Part shown: in pieces, positions 1 through 8,258 of the stretch
Layout: each line of letters starts with the position of its first letter
Numbering within the stretch: position 1 is the stretch's first letter
Assembly: GCA_007130355.1 (NCBI GenBank)
Contig: SLSQ01000050.1
Span: forward strand, 1-37,211
Direction: 5' to 3'
Length of the DNA stretch: 37,211 nucleotides
DNA from: Trueperaceae bacterium
GTDB taxonomy: Bacteria > Deinococcota > Deinococci > Deinococcales > Trueperaceae
Notes under the pieces: generated by a model
What the model saw: the letters and a program-made list of their open reading frames with translations, nothing else
What the model was told of the DNA's origin: nothing
Database searches by the model: none
Translations under genes and position numbers: made by a program

Positions 1-824
1 AGCAGCGCGCAGCCGGCCGCCAGCGGACCGTCCGATCGGGCCGGACCGCCGGCGCCCTGGTAGCCCGCCAGGAACGCGGCGCGCAGCTCCGGACGGCCCG
101 GCCAGACGGTCGTCGCGAGGCGCGCCAGGTCGGTCTCGGGAAGGTCGGCCCGGGCGTGCTCGAGGTCGACGATCCCGCGGAGCTCCGCTCCCTGAACCAA
201 CCAGTTCCACGGCCCGAAGTCGCGGTGGCAGGCGGTCCGCGCGCGACCGGCGGCGAGCGCCGGCAGGCGGTCGAGGAGCCTCGGGCCCACCGGGCCGACC
301 AGCTCGGCGGCGGTCCGTCGCAGCTTCCGGATCCGCAGGGCGTACGCCTCGGCGACGTCACGGGCGTCGGCGGCGAAGGCGGCGAGCGCCGCGTCGGACC
401 GATGCAGCCGTGCCGACCAGCGGCCGGCGGCGGCGTGCACGGCCTCGTCGTCGGGGCCGCAGGCGTCGGGGCCGCAGGCGTCGGGGCCGAGGCCGGATCG
501 GTGCGTACCGGAGCCGGGAGCGCCGGCGAGCGGGCGCCCGGGGAGTTCGGACAGGAGGAGGAGCGGAGGGTCGTCGCGAACGGCGAGCAGGGTGGGCAGG
601 AGCTCGATGCCGGCCCGAGTCCAGCCGCGGAGCGCGTCCCGCTCGCGGCGGTGCTTGTCGCGCGTCCGGTGCCGCTTCGCGAACGCGCCGCCCCCTTCGA
701 ACCGGAGGTGGAGGACGCGCGCGTCGCCGTGGCCTCCGGAGCGGTCCTCCCAGCCACGCAGCGCACGGCCGGCGAGGAGGGCCGCGTCGGCGGCGAGGTC
801 GTGCGCGTCGGACGGGGCGGGCAC
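1..824 (-). CDS. APH-family phosphotransferase (partial, C-terminus off the left edge)
   Basis: Reading the minus strand from a GTG at 824 gives 274 uninterrupted codons to the window edge. The product has the aminoglycoside-phosphotransferase-like kinase signature: a catalytic loop HRDFGPWN at residues 200-207 (HxDxxxxN pattern) and a metal-binding DLEHA at 220-224. The N-lobe begins MPAPSDAHDL and includes a KRHRTRDKHRRERDAL stretch, plausibly the ATP-binding lysine region. Members of this family transfer phosphate from ATP to small molecules or sugars; the substrate cannot be told. A 15-base tandem repeat encodes two copies of GPDAC near residues 115-125. A -10 element (TACGCT) lies 9 bases before the GTG, so the leader would be only a few bases. 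The plus-strand reading frames over this region are shadows. The family call is firm; a role in antibiotic resistance is not supported. Confidence 0.8.
   Translation of the reverse strand, partial: MPAPSDAHDLAADAALLAGRALRGWEDRSGGHGDARVLHLRFEGGGAFAKRHRTRDKHRRERDALRGWTRAGIELLPTLLAVRDDPPLLLLSELPGRPLAGAPGSGTHRSGLGPDACGPDACGPDDEAVHAAAGRWSARLHRSDAALAAFAADARDVAEAYALRIRKLRRTAAELVGPVGPRLLDRLPALAAGRARTACHRDFGPWNWLVQGAELRGIVDLEHARADLPETDLARLATTVWPGRPELRAAFLAGYQGAGGPARSDGPLAAGCAL
451..480. repeat. 15-bp tandem repeat, two full copies
   Basis: The unit tcggggccgcaggcg occurs twice head to tail, and a third partial copy (tcggggccg) follows to 489. It lies in frame in the phosphotransferase gene and adds GPDAC units, probably to a surface loop. 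The length is a multiple of three, so copy-number change would not break the frame. Confidence 0.85.
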
Positions 825-832
825 CGGTGTGG

Positions 833-839
833 TAGCGTA
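833..839. promoter_or_regulatory. Overlapping divergent -10 elements (phosphotransferase / rpsO)
   Basis: The same bases read as TAGCGT on the plus strand (833-838) and TACGCT on the minus strand (839-834). Both match the TAnnnT form used elsewhere in this window. The minus reading would start transcription about 2-3 bases before the phosphotransferase GTG. The plus reading would give rpsO a leader of about 70 bases. No strong -35 is visible for either direction. Function is inferred from position and motif. Confidence 0.5.
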
Positions 840-914
840 CCCCTTCGGACGACGCGGCCGCGACCCATCTATCGCGGGTTCGGTCGGGTCTCCACGATTT
901 GAAGGGAGCACGTC

Positions 915-1184
915 ATGGCCATGGACGCCGCAGCGAAACTCGAGGTCGTGCGCAAGTACGGCGAAAGCGAGACCGACACCGGCAGCACGCGGGTGCAGGT
1001 CGCCCTCCTGACCGCCCGCATCCAGGAGCTCTCCGAGCACCTGCAGCGGAACAAGAAGGACCACCACGGTCGCCGCGGCCTGCTGGTCATGGTCGGGAAG
1101 CGCAAGCGCCTCCTCTCGTACCTCGAGAAGACCGACTTCGAGGGCTACAAGAGCCTGATCGCCGATCTCGGCCTGCGTCGCTGA
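915..1184 (+). CDS. rpsO: 30S ribosomal protein S15
   Basis: The 89-residue product is exactly the usual length of S15, which binds the central domain of 16S rRNA early in 30S assembly. Family-typical stretches are visible: TGSTRVQVALLTARIQELSEHL and the basic NKKDHHGRRGLLVMVGKRKRLLSYL, which carries the rRNA-contacting His-His and arginines. The ATG at 915 is preceded by AAGGGAG at 902-908 with good spacing. The gene sits just upstream of pnp, the common rpsO-pnp order. S15 often represses its own mRNA through the leader; a leader of about 70 bases is predicted here, but no specific regulatory fold was recognised. Confidence 0.97.
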   Translation: MAMDAAAKLEVVRKYGESETDTGSTRVQVALLTARIQELSEHLQRNKKDHHGRRGLLVMVGKRKRLLSYLEKTDFEGYKSLIADLGLRR

Positions 1185-1241
1185 CTTCGGTGCGACCGGA
1201 CGCGTTCGCGACGTCCCGTGCGCGTCGCTCGGCGTCGCCCT

Positions 1242-1272
1242 GCGGCGGAACGGTTCCGGACCGTTCCGCCGC
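1242..1272 (+). promoter_or_regulatory. Perfect 13-bp hairpin between rpsO and pnp
   Basis: Arms 1242-1254 and 1260-1272 are exact reverse complements (gcggcggaacggt and its partner) around the loop TCCGG. No T-run follows, so it is not a classical intrinsic terminator. It could end the rpsO transcript, act as a processing site in a shared rpsO-pnp mRNA (pnp leaders are double-strand-cleaved in E. coli), or work as DNA next to a candidate -10 (TATACC, 1278-1283). Confidence 0.6.
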
Positions 1273-1277
1273 GCACG

Positions 1278-1283
1278 TATACC
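1278..1283 (+). promoter_or_regulatory. Candidate pnp -10 element
   Basis: TATACC lies about 100 bases before the pnp start and directly after the hairpin at 1242-1272, whose right arm would cover the spacer/-35 region. No good -35 is present. This is a weak call based on its AT-rich character in a GC-rich gap. Confidence 0.3.
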
Positions 1284-1385
1284 GGCACGGTCCCCACGGG
1301 TCGCCGGCCTCCGAACCCCTCGCCCGATTTTGATCCCCGGCCCCGCTATCGGCCGGAACCCGGAACCACCGGCGAAGGAGATCAC

Positions 1386-3602
1386 GTGAACATTCCATCT
1401 GGACACAGATACGTCACCGAACTGGGCGGCCGCGAACTGGTCATCGAGACCGGCAAGTACGCCAAGCAGGCGTCGGGCAGCGTCACGGTCCGCTACGGCG
1501 ACACGATGGTGCTCGTCACCGCCGAGATGCAGGACGACCCGAAACCGATCCCGTTCCTGCCGCTCACCGTCGAGTACGAGGAACGGCACTACGCCATCGG
1601 TAGGATCCCGGGCTCGTTCCTGCGCCGCGAGGGGCGTCCGGGTGCCCAGGCGACGTTGAACGCACGGCTCACCGACCGTCAGATCCGGCCGCTGTTCCCG
1701 AAGCAGTTGCGGAACGAGACGCAGGTGATCGTGACGGTCCTCTCCGCCGACCAGAAGAACGACGCCGGTCCGCTCGGCGCGATCGGCGCCTCGGCGGCGC
1801 TCGCGCTGAGCGACGTGCCCTGGGAAGGTCCGACCGCCTGCCATCACGTCGGGTACCTGAACGGCGCGTACGTCATGGCGCCCACCTTCCAGCAGCTGCA
1901 GGAAAGCGACCTCGAGCTCACCGTCGCGGCGACCGCCGACGCGGTGCTGATGGTCGAGGCGGCCGCGAACGAGCTGCCCGAGGAGGTCATGGTCGGCGCG
2001 ATCGAGTTCGCGCAGCGCGAACTGCGGCCGGTGATCGACCTGATCGCGCGCATGCGCGACGAGCTCGGCAAGGAGAAGAAGTCGTTCGTCCCGGCGCTCG
2101 ACGTCGACCCGGCCGACGTCGACGCCGTCACCGAGGCGGCCGAGCGCGCCGGCCTGGCTCAGGTTCTGCGCACACCCGGCAAGCACGACCGCAGCACCGC
2201 GATCAAGGAGGTGCGCGACCGGATCCTCGACGCGATGATCCCCGATCCGGAGGCCGAAGGGGCCGCCGCCCGCCGCGCGGAACTGAAGTCCGCCTTCGGA
2301 ACCGCCGAGAGCCGCGTCATGCGCCGCATGGTGCTCGACGAACGGGTCCGCACCGACGGCCGGCGGCCGGACGAGATCCGGCCGATCTGGATCGAGACCG
2401 GCGTGCTGCCGATGGCGCACGGCTCCGCCGTGTTCACCCGCGGCGAGACGCAGGTGCTCTCGGTGAGCACCCTCGGAACCGGTCGCGACAACCGCCTGGT
2501 CGACGACCTGGGCCTCGACGACACCGAAGAGTTCATGCTGCACTACAACTTCCCGCCGTACTCGACCGGCGAGGTGAAGCGGATGATGGGCGTGTCGCGT
2601 CGCGAGCAGGGCCACGGCAACCTGGCCCGGCGCGCGATCGTCGGGCAGCTGCCCGACAAGGAGTCGTTCCCGTACGTGATCCGCTCGGTCGGCGAGACGC
2701 TCGAGTCGAACGGTTCGTCGTCGATGGCGACCGTCTGCGCCACCAGCTTGTCGCTGATGGACGCCGGCGTACCGCTCGAGGCGCCGGTCGCAGGGATCGC
2801 CATGGGCCTGATCAAGGACGGCGATCGCCACGAGATCCTCTCCGACATCCTCGGCAGCGAGGATGCGCTCGGCGACATGGACTTCAAGGTGACCGGCACC
2901 GAGCGTGGCGTGACCGCCCTGCAGATGGACATCAAGGTGCGCGGGATCGACGCGGAGGTGATGAACCACGCGCTCGATCAGGCGCGCGCCGGCCGGCTGC
3001 ACATCCTGGGCCTGATGAAGGAGGCGCTGCCGGAGCCGCGCCGCGACCTGAACCCGCGCGCCCCGCGGATCGAGACGGTCCGCATCCCCTCCGACAAGAT
3101 CGGCACCGTGATCGGACCGGGCGGGAAGCAGATCCGCGAGCTCGAAGCGCTCGGCGCCAAGGTCGAGATCGAGGAGGACGGTCAGGTCCGGATCTACACC
3201 GACGACGGCGAGGTCGCCGCCGAGGTGAAGCGCCGGATCGAGGCGCTGACCGAGTCGCCGGAGGTCGGCAAGACGTACGAGGGCAAGGTCGCCAAGATCG
3301 TCGACTTCGGCGCCTTCGTGACCCTCTTCCCCGGCACCGACGGACTGCTGCACATCAGCCAGATCGCCGAGGGGCGCGTCGAATCGGTCTCGGAGCACCT
3401 GAACGAGGGCCAGCCGTTGACGGTGAAGATCAACGCCATCGACGACCGCGGCAAGATCGACCTGGTCCGCCCGGAGCTCGAAGGGGTCGTGCCCCCGCGC
3501 GCGCCCCGTCGTGGCGGCGGCGACCGGCCCCCGCGCGGTGGCGACCGCGGACCGCGCGACCGTGGCCCCCGCGGCGGTGGCCGCGGACCGCGCGACGGCT
3601 GA
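1386..3602 (+). CDS. pnp: Polyribonucleotide nucleotidyltransferase (PNPase)
   Basis: A 738-residue 3'-5' phosphorolytic exoribonuclease that degrades RNA to nucleoside diphosphates and can add tails in reverse. In order: the first RNase PH domain (about 10-145), an all-helical linker, the second RNase PH domain (about 320-465, with the conserved GSSSMATVC), a KH domain with the RNA-binding VIGPGGKQI, and an S1 domain (GKTYEGKVAKIVDFGAFV...LLHISQIA). The last ~35 residues are an Arg/Gly/Pro/Asp-rich tail (PRRGGGDRPPRGG...), likely disordered and RNA-binding. I chose the GTG at 1386 because GAAGGAG precedes it at the right distance and homologues begin near this MNIPSGHRY-type sequence; the longer open frame upstream runs through the hairpin and has no family similarity. 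It is followed by RNase J, another RNA-decay nuclease. Confidence 0.96.
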   Translation: MNIPSGHRYVTELGGRELVIETGKYAKQASGSVTVRYGDTMVLVTAEMQDDPKPIPFLPLTVEYEERHYAIGRIPGSFLRREGRPGAQATLNARLTDRQIRPLFPKQLRNETQVIVTVLSADQKNDAGPLGAIGASAALALSDVPWEGPTACHHVGYLNGAYVMAPTFQQLQESDLELTVAATADAVLMVEAAANELPEEVMVGAIEFAQRELRPVIDLIARMRDELGKEKKSFVPALDVDPADVDAVTEAAERAGLAQVLRTPGKHDRSTAIKEVRDRILDAMIPDPEAEGAAARRAELKSAFGTAESRVMRRMVLDERVRTDGRRPDEIRPIWIETGVLPMAHGSAVFTRGETQVLSVSTLGTGRDNRLVDDLGLDDTEEFMLHYNFPPYSTGEVKRMMGVSRREQGHGNLARRAIVGQLPDKESFPYVIRSVGETLESNGSSSMATVCATSLSLMDAGVPLEAPVAGIAMGLIKDGDRHEILSDILGSEDALGDMDFKVTGTERGVTALQMDIKVRGIDAEVMNHALDQARAGRLHILGLMKEALPEPRRDLNPRAPRIETVRIPSDKIGTVIGPGGKQIRELEALGAKVEIEEDGQVRIYTDDGEVAAEVKRRIEALTESPEVGKTYEGKVAKIVDFGAFVTLFPGTDGLLHISQIAEGRVESVSEHLNEGQPLTVKINAIDDRGKIDLVRPELEGVVPPRAPRRGGGDRPPRGGDRGPRDRGPRGGGRGPRDG

Positions 3603-3801
3603 ACCGAACGGACCCGAAGCTCGCACCGTCCGGACGACGGTGCGACCCGAGCGTCCCGACGTCCCGACGAAGGCGTCCGACCCGCCGCCGTTCCGGCCCC
3701 GCGCCGGCACGACGGTCCCTCTGAATATCGACGCGCCCGCCGCGCGCACGTCCCGGCACCCCCGACGACGCACCGCGGCACGAGGCGCCCCGCGAGGAGC
3801 C

Positions 3802-5463
3802 ATGGCACGAAAGAACGAGAAGTCCCTCCGCATCATCCCGTTCGGCGGGATGGGCGAAATCGGCAAGAACATGTTCGCCTTCCAGTACCGCGACGAGATC
3901 CTGATGGTCGACGGCGGGCTCGCCTTCCCGGACGCCGAGATGCTCGGCGTCGACATCCTGGTCCCCAAGATCGACTGGGTCGTCGAGAACGCCTCGAAGA
4001 TCAAGGGCTGGGTCCTCACCCACGGGCACGAGGACCACATCGGCGGCCTGCCGTACATGCTCAAGCAGCTGCCGAAGAAGATCCCCATGTACGGCGCGAA
4101 GCTGACGCTCGGCCTGCTGCGCGGCAAGTTCGACGAGTTCAAGCTCAAGGAGAGCGACGTCGACCTGCGCGAGATCACGCCCGACGACCGCGTCAAGATC
4201 AGCGACTGCTTCACCGTCGACTTCTTCCGTATGACGCACTCGATCCCCGACAACAGCGGCCTGGTGATCCACACGCCGATGGGACGGATCGTGCACAGCG
4301 GCGACTTCAAGCTCGACTACCACCCGGCCGACGGCAAGACCAGCCACCTCGCCAAGATCGCCGCCGCCGGCGTCGACGGCGTGCTGCTGCTCCTCTCCGA
4401 CTCCACGAACGGCGAGCGTCCCGGCTTCACCCCGAGCGAACGGGACGTGATGAACGCGGTCGACGACCTCGTGGCCGACGCGCCCGGGCGCGTGATCGTC
4501 ACCACCTTCAGCAGCCACGTGCACCGTCTGCAGAACTTCATCCGCGTCGCGGAGAAGCACGACCGTCGCGTGGTGGTCGAGGGCCGCTCGATGGTCAAGA
4601 ACACCAAGATCGCGCAGGAGCTCGGGTACCTGGAGACGAAGCGCCCGCTGCTGTCGATGGAGCAGGTGGACCAGCTCCAGAACGACAAGATCATGGTGCT
4701 CTGCACCGGCAGTCAGGGCCAGCCCATGGCCGCCCTGTCCCGGCTCGCCGGCGGCACGCACCGCAAGCTGAGCCTGCAGAAGAACGACACGATCATCATG
4801 AGCAGCAACCCGATCCCCGGCAACGAAGAGGCGGTCAACCGGGTGGTCAACCAGCTCTACGAGCGTGGCGTTCGGGTGCTCTACCCGCCCAAGTACAAGG
4901 TGCACGCCTCGGGCCACGCCAGCCAGGAGGAGCTCAAGTTGATCCTGGACCTGGCCCGACCGAAGTTCTTCATCCCCTGGCACGGCGAACCGCGCCACCA
5001 GGTGAACCACGGCTGGCTGGCCGAGAGCATGCCGCGCCCCCCGAAGAAGATCGTCATCCCCAAGAACGGCGACGTGCTCGAGCTGAGCAAGGACGACCTG
5101 AAGGTCGTCGGCGAGGTCGACGCCGGCATCGTGTACATCGACTCGATGGGCCGCAGCGCCGACGAGATCGGCGAGCCGATCATCCGCGACCGTCAGACCC
5201 TGAGCAACGAGGGCGTGGTCGTGATCATGGCGCTGGCGGGCAAGAAGCCTTCGGTCACGGTGATCGTGCGCGGCGTCGCCGGAAGCGGCAACGGCCTCAC
5301 CAAGGAGATCGAGAAGATCGCCCTGGACGGGGTGAAGCGCGGCATCCGCGAGAAGAAGCGTCTGAACGACATTCGCGACGACATCTTCTACCCGGTCCGC
5401 CGGCACCTTCGGAAGACGACCGGACGCACGCCGTTGATCGTGCCGACGGTGATCGAAGGCTGA
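3802..5463 (+). CDS. rnj: Ribonuclease J (metallo-beta-lactamase / beta-CASP nuclease)
   Basis: A 553-residue RNase J, within the usual range. It has 5'-3' exonuclease and endonuclease activity on mRNA and rRNA precursors using two zinc ions. The start RIIPFGGMGEIGKNMFAF and the metal-binding THGHEDHIGG (HxHxDH) are characteristic. Further metal and phosphate motifs are the THSIPDNSGL and HSGDFKLDYHP stretches, the beta-CASP region (STNGERPGFTPSE, CTGSQGQPMAALSRL) and the late VHASGHAS and IPWHGEPRH motifs. The ATG at 3802 is chosen because it begins the conserved sequence and follows GAGGAG, though only two bases separate them. The frame stays open upstream but is low-complexity. Placement after pnp suggests a shared RNA-decay locus. 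The stop is seven bases from the convergent Nudix stop. Confidence 0.95.
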   Translation: MARKNEKSLRIIPFGGMGEIGKNMFAFQYRDEILMVDGGLAFPDAEMLGVDILVPKIDWVVENASKIKGWVLTHGHEDHIGGLPYMLKQLPKKIPMYGAKLTLGLLRGKFDEFKLKESDVDLREITPDDRVKISDCFTVDFFRMTHSIPDNSGLVIHTPMGRIVHSGDFKLDYHPADGKTSHLAKIAAAGVDGVLLLLSDSTNGERPGFTPSERDVMNAVDDLVADAPGRVIVTTFSSHVHRLQNFIRVAEKHDRRVVVEGRSMVKNTKIAQELGYLETKRPLLSMEQVDQLQNDKIMVLCTGSQGQPMAALSRLAGGTHRKLSLQKNDTIIMSSNPIPGNEEAVNRVVNQLYERGVRVLYPPKYKVHASGHASQEELKLILDLARPKFFIPWHGEPRHQVNHGWLAESMPRPPKKIVIPKNGDVLELSKDDLKVVGEVDAGIVYIDSMGRSADEIGEPIIRDRQTLSNEGVVVIMALAGKKPSVTVIVRGVAGSGNGLTKEIEKIALDGVKRGIREKKRLNDIRDDIFYPVRRHLRKTTGRTPLIVPTVIEG

Positions 5464-5470
5464 CGACGGG

Positions 5471-6154
5471 TCAGTCGACCCGCCCGGACGCGCGCTCGTC
5501 GTCCGCCCAGGCGACGAGCGCGAGCAGCGCCGGCACCGTTTCGGCCCGCCCCTCCTCGATCAGGTCCCCCGCGTGCAACAGCGCGTCGGCCGGCCGGTCG
5601 TGGGCATCGCGGCCGACGGCGTACACCGGCGTGCCGTCGCGCCACAGGGCCACCGCGGCGGCACACGGCACGGCGTAGAGCACGTCGACCTCGCGCGGGT
5701 CGGGTCGGAAGCCGGCGAGCGGCCGGGACGTGCGCATCGCGAACGTCTCGTGCAGTTCCCGATCGTTCGTCCCGTCCCCGTAGCGACGATCGCTGCGGAA
5801 GGTACCGAGCGCGTGCAGGTCCGTGACCTCGACCGGGAGGCCGAGCTCCTCCTCGACCTCGCGCAGCGCCTGCGGCCAGAACTCGCCGGACCGGAGGTGC
5901 CCGCCGACGGTCACGTCGAGCTTTCCGGCGCCGGTGTCCTTGTACGGCGAGCGGCGCTGGACCAGCACGCGCCCCTCGGGATCGACGATCCACAGGTGGA
6001 ACGCCCGGTGCAGGTCGCCGTCGCGGTGCACCTCGCGCCGCGACTTGACGACGCCGGTCGGGCGCCCCTGATCGTCGACGACGTCGAGCGGCTCGTCGGC
6101 ATCCTGGCGCGCCAGCGCCTCCCCTCGTTCCCGCAGCGGATCCGGTTTCGACAC
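5471..6154 (-). CDS. Nudix hydrolase (IDI/YfcD-like)
   Basis: A 227-residue Nudix-fold protein. After an N-terminal stretch (DEPLDVVDDQGRPTGVVKSRREVH) typical of the isopentenyl-diphosphate-isomerase-like subgroup, residues 48-70 read LHRAFHLWIVDPEGRVLVQRR. The Nudix box is GGHLRSGE-FWPQAL-REVEEELGL (84-106): six residues separate the first Glu from REVEEELGL where the classic box has seven. The metal-binding Glu cluster is intact. Family members hydrolyse nucleoside diphosphates linked to another group; the substrate is unknown, and this subgroup is often misnamed IPP isomerase. The start is a GTG at 6154, supported by a -10 (TAGGCT) exactly six bases upstream, so the mRNA should be leaderless. 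There is a long C-terminal extension (about 150-227) I cannot assign. Confidence 0.88.
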   Translation of the reverse strand: MSKPDPLRERGEALARQDADEPLDVVDDQGRPTGVVKSRREVHRDGDLHRAFHLWIVDPEGRVLVQRRSPYKDTGAGKLDVTVGGHLRSGEFWPQALREVEEELGLPVEVTDLHALGTFRSDRRYGDGTNDRELHETFAMRTSRPLAGFRPDPREVDVLYAVPCAAAVALWRDGTPVYAVGRDAHDRPADALLHAGDLIEEGRAETVPALLALVAWADDERASGRVD

Positions 6155-6160
6155 GACGTC

Positions 6161-6166
6161 AGCCTA
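6161..6166 (-). promoter_or_regulatory. -10 element for a leaderless Nudix mRNA
   Basis: TAGGCT on the minus strand ends six bases before the GTG start, which would place transcription initiation at or next to the first base of the start codon. No ribosome-binding site is present. Confidence 0.6.
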
Positions 6167-6210
6167 TCGAGACGCGGCGACCGGCGCCACCACGGATCGT
6201 GTGCCCTGCG

Positions 6211-7692
6211 TCACGACGGCGCCGGGGCCGCCGCCCGCTCCAGGCGCGTCACGAACCGGTCCAGGTCGTCGGGGCGGGTGCGGTGGTTGCAGAGCGCGAC
6301 GCGGATGCACGGACGACCGCGCAGCGTGGTCCCGGAGGGGACGAAGTCGCCCTCCTCCTGCAGCTCGTCGACCAGCGTCCGGTTCGCCGCGTCGATCGCG
6401 TCCCGATCGGCCCCCTCCGGCAGGACGCGAAGGCAGACGATATCGGCCTCGACCGGCGCGACCCGCTCCAGGACCGGGCTCGCGTCGACCCGCGCCGCGA
6501 GGTGCCGGGCCTGGTCCGCGTTCCGTTCGAGCACCCGTGCGAAGCCGTCGGTTCCGTACGCCAGGAAGCCCATCCACACCTTCAGCGCCTTGAAGCCGCG
6601 GGTCAGCTGGGGTCCGTACTCCGACAGCCAGGTCGAGCGGCCGGCCAAGCCCCTTCCGGACCGGGCCAGGTACGGCGGCATCACCGAGAACGCCTCACGG
6701 TGCGCCACCTCGTCCCGCACGAGCACCGCCCCCGCCTCGAACGGCGCGTGGAGGCCCTTGTGCAGGTCCAACGCGACCGAGTCGGCCCGCTCGATCCCCG
6801 CGATCTTCGGGCGAAGCCGTGCGGACAGGCCGTACGGCGCGCCGATGGCGGCGTCGACGTGGAACCAGAGGCCCTCCTCGGCGCACAGATCGGCCACGGC
6901 GTGCAGGTCGTCGAAGGCGCCGGTGTTCACCGTCCCCGCCGTGGCCACGACCAGCCACGGCCGCCGCCCCGCCGCCCGGTCGTGGGCGACCGCCCGTCGG
7001 AGCGCGGCCACGTCGATGCGGAACGCCTCGTCGGTCGCGACCGGGTGAAGGGCGCGGCTGCCGTGCCCCATCAGTTCCAGCGAGCGCGCGTGGCACGAGT
7101 GCACCTCGCCCGAGGCGTACGCGACGAGCGGCTCCCGCAGGCCTTCGATCCCTTGAACACGCACGTCCGGGACGTGGGCGTGCCGCGCCACCGCCGCACC
7201 GATCAGGTTGGCGACCGACGCGCCGCTGGTCATCACGCCGCTCGCCGACTTCGGCAGACCGATCATCTCCTTGCACCAGTCCAGCACCTGCCGCTCGACG
7301 CGTGCGGCGCCGATCTCGGTCCCGCCGAGGTTCGACGCGTCGATCGCCGCGAGGAACTCGGCGAGCGCGCCGATCACCGTTCCCGAACCCATGTAGTACG
7401 CCCAGAACCGTGGGTGGTCGTTCCCCATCCGGTACGGCACCACTCGCTCGCGGAACGCGGCGTAGGCGGCCTCGGCGCCCAGCGGGGTCCGGGGCGCCGG
7501 GCCTTCGAAGGTCGCCGCCACCTCGTCCGGCATCTTCGTCCAGACGGGCCGGTCCCGCACCGTGCGCAGATCGTCGAACGCGTCGTCGATCATTCGGTGC
7601 GCGAGCGCGCGCGTCCGGTCCCAGTCGCTGGGGTCGAGGGTCGGGCCGGCCCCGTCGCCTTCGGGTTCCTCGGTACGCCACGGTCGGTTCAT
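6211..7692 (-). CDS. PLP-dependent group II decarboxylase (aromatic amino acid / glutamate type)
   Basis: A 493-residue fold-type I PLP enzyme of the pyridoxal-dependent decarboxylase family. Visible landmarks: PRFWAYYMGSGTVIGALAEFL near residue 94, the TSGASVANLIG phosphate region, VHSCHARSLELMG (His198, the PLP-stacking position), HVDAAIGAPYG with Asp280 for the pyridine nitrogen, and the Schiff-base lysine Lys312 in DSVALDLHKGLHAPFEAG. It would remove the alpha-carboxyl group from an amino acid to give an amine; aromatic-L-amino-acid decarboxylase is the closest type, but the substrate is not decidable. ATG 7692 follows GAGGA at suitable spacing, with a candidate -10 (TAGGCT) about 88 bases upstream. 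The neighbouring Nudix gene is 56 bases downstream on the same strand but has its own promoter. Confidence 0.9.
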   Translation of the reverse strand: MNRPWRTEEPEGDGAGPTLDPSDWDRTRALAHRMIDDAFDDLRTVRDRPVWTKMPDEVAATFEGPAPRTPLGAEAAYAAFRERVVPYRMGNDHPRFWAYYMGSGTVIGALAEFLAAIDASNLGGTEIGAARVERQVLDWCKEMIGLPKSASGVMTSGASVANLIGAAVARHAHVPDVRVQGIEGLREPLVAYASGEVHSCHARSLELMGHGSRALHPVATDEAFRIDVAALRRAVAHDRAAGRRPWLVVATAGTVNTGAFDDLHAVADLCAEEGLWFHVDAAIGAPYGLSARLRPKIAGIERADSVALDLHKGLHAPFEAGAVLVRDEVAHREAFSVMPPYLARSGRGLAGRSTWLSEYGPQLTRGFKALKVWMGFLAYGTDGFARVLERNADQARHLAARVDASPVLERVAPVEADIVCLRVLPEGADRDAIDAANRTLVDELQEEGDFVPSGTTLRGRPCIRVALCNHRTRPDDLDRFVTRLERAAAPAPS

Positions 7693-8012
7693 GGGAATCC
7701 TCGCCTTTCGCTCGGACGTCCGGCACGACCAGGCGCCGTCCGTCGCAGGTCGTCGCGTGCCGCGGTGCGTACGTCGTTCAGCCTACGACGCGACGTCCGT
7801 CGTGCGTTCCGGCCGAACCGGATCGGCGTCGCGGTCCGATGCACGATCGTTCACGACGTGCGAACGTGCGGAGGAGGCCGCGTCCGATACGTCGGTACCG
7901 ACTGGAGGCGACGCCATGGACCGAAGCGAACGTTCCCGAACTCTTCGTCGACGTCGGAACCTCCTCGCCCGGGTCCTCGCGGCCAGGGCCGTCGGTCGCG
8001 CGCCTCGCCGCC
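7693..8012. other. Intergenic stretch between the decarboxylase and tRNA-Pro
   Basis: No supportable gene is seen. On the minus strand it holds a candidate -10 (TAGGCT, 7785-7780) for the decarboxylase, giving a leader of about 80 bases. On the plus strand an ATG at 7916 with GGAGG before it opens an Arg-rich frame, but that frame reads straight through the tRNA and is probably not translated. Confidence 0.55.
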
Positions 8013-8041
8013 TTGACCTGGTCGCGGAGCGCGAGTATGCT
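8013..8041 (+). promoter_or_regulatory. Strong housekeeping promoter of tRNA-Pro
   Basis: TTGACC (8013-8018) and TATGCT (8036-8041) are separated by exactly 17 bases, the best sigma-70-type promoter in the window. Transcription would start near 8048, a few bases before the mature tRNA at 8054. Confidence 0.85.
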
Positions 8042-8053
8042 TGGCGTCCGCGA

Positions 8054-8130
8054 CGGGGTGTAGCGCAGCCTGGTAGCGCACTTGACTGGGGGTCAAGTGG
8101 TCGCTGGTTCAAATCCAGTCACCCCGACCA
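8054..8130 (+). tRNA. tRNA-Pro (anticodon GGG), 3' CCA encoded
   Basis: The acceptor arms CGGGGTG (8054-8060) and CACCCCG (8120-8126) pair perfectly, followed by discriminator A and an encoded CCA. The D arm is GCGC-AGCCTGGTA-GCGC. The anticodon stem CTTGA/TCAAG encloses the seven-base loop CTGGGGG, whose middle bases are GGG (reads CCC). The T arm is CTGG-TTCAAAT-CCAG. All four stems form, so the call is secure. It lies about 130 bases upstream of kaiB on the same strand. Confidence 0.97.
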
Positions 8131-8159
8131 ACGACGGCCGTCCCCCACGGCCTTGGCGA

Positions 8160-8195
8160 CGTGCAACGACCCCGTTCCGGCGGGGTCGCTGCACG
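8160..8195 (+). terminator. Long hairpin after tRNA-Pro
   Basis: Arms cgtgca-a-cgaccccg and cggggtcg-c-tgcacg pair over 14 bp with one A/C mismatch around the loop TTCCGG. There is no T-run. It probably terminates the tRNA transcript, or attenuates read-through into kaiB. Confidence 0.55.
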
Positions 8196-8258
8196 TGGCG
8201 CGTCGTGCTCCGGCCCCGTCCGACGTACGCGCGTCGTGGGGCGTGGTACGGCTGGAGC

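Noticed and set aside
156..902. Plus-strand open frames over the left edge (up to 248 codons)
   Set aside because: The minus strand encodes a clear APH-type kinase with catalytic motifs; the plus frames are Arg/Gly-rich shadows.
1347..1352. TATCGG with TTGATC upstream as a pnp promoter
   Set aside because: The spacer is only 11 bases, too short for a sigma-70-type promoter.
3430..5406. 658-codon minus-strand frame opposite the RNase J gene
   Set aside because: Composition shadow of a GC-rich gene; no family features, while the plus strand has full RNase J motifs.
5471..6154. Calling the Nudix protein isopentenyl-diphosphate isomerase
   Set aside because: The similarity is to the subgroup only; length and motifs do not establish IPP isomerase, so the substrate is left open.
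7916..8053. Small ORF with ATG at 7916 and a GGAGG before it
   Set aside because: It is strongly Arg-rich and reads through tRNA-Pro without a stop; probably not translated.
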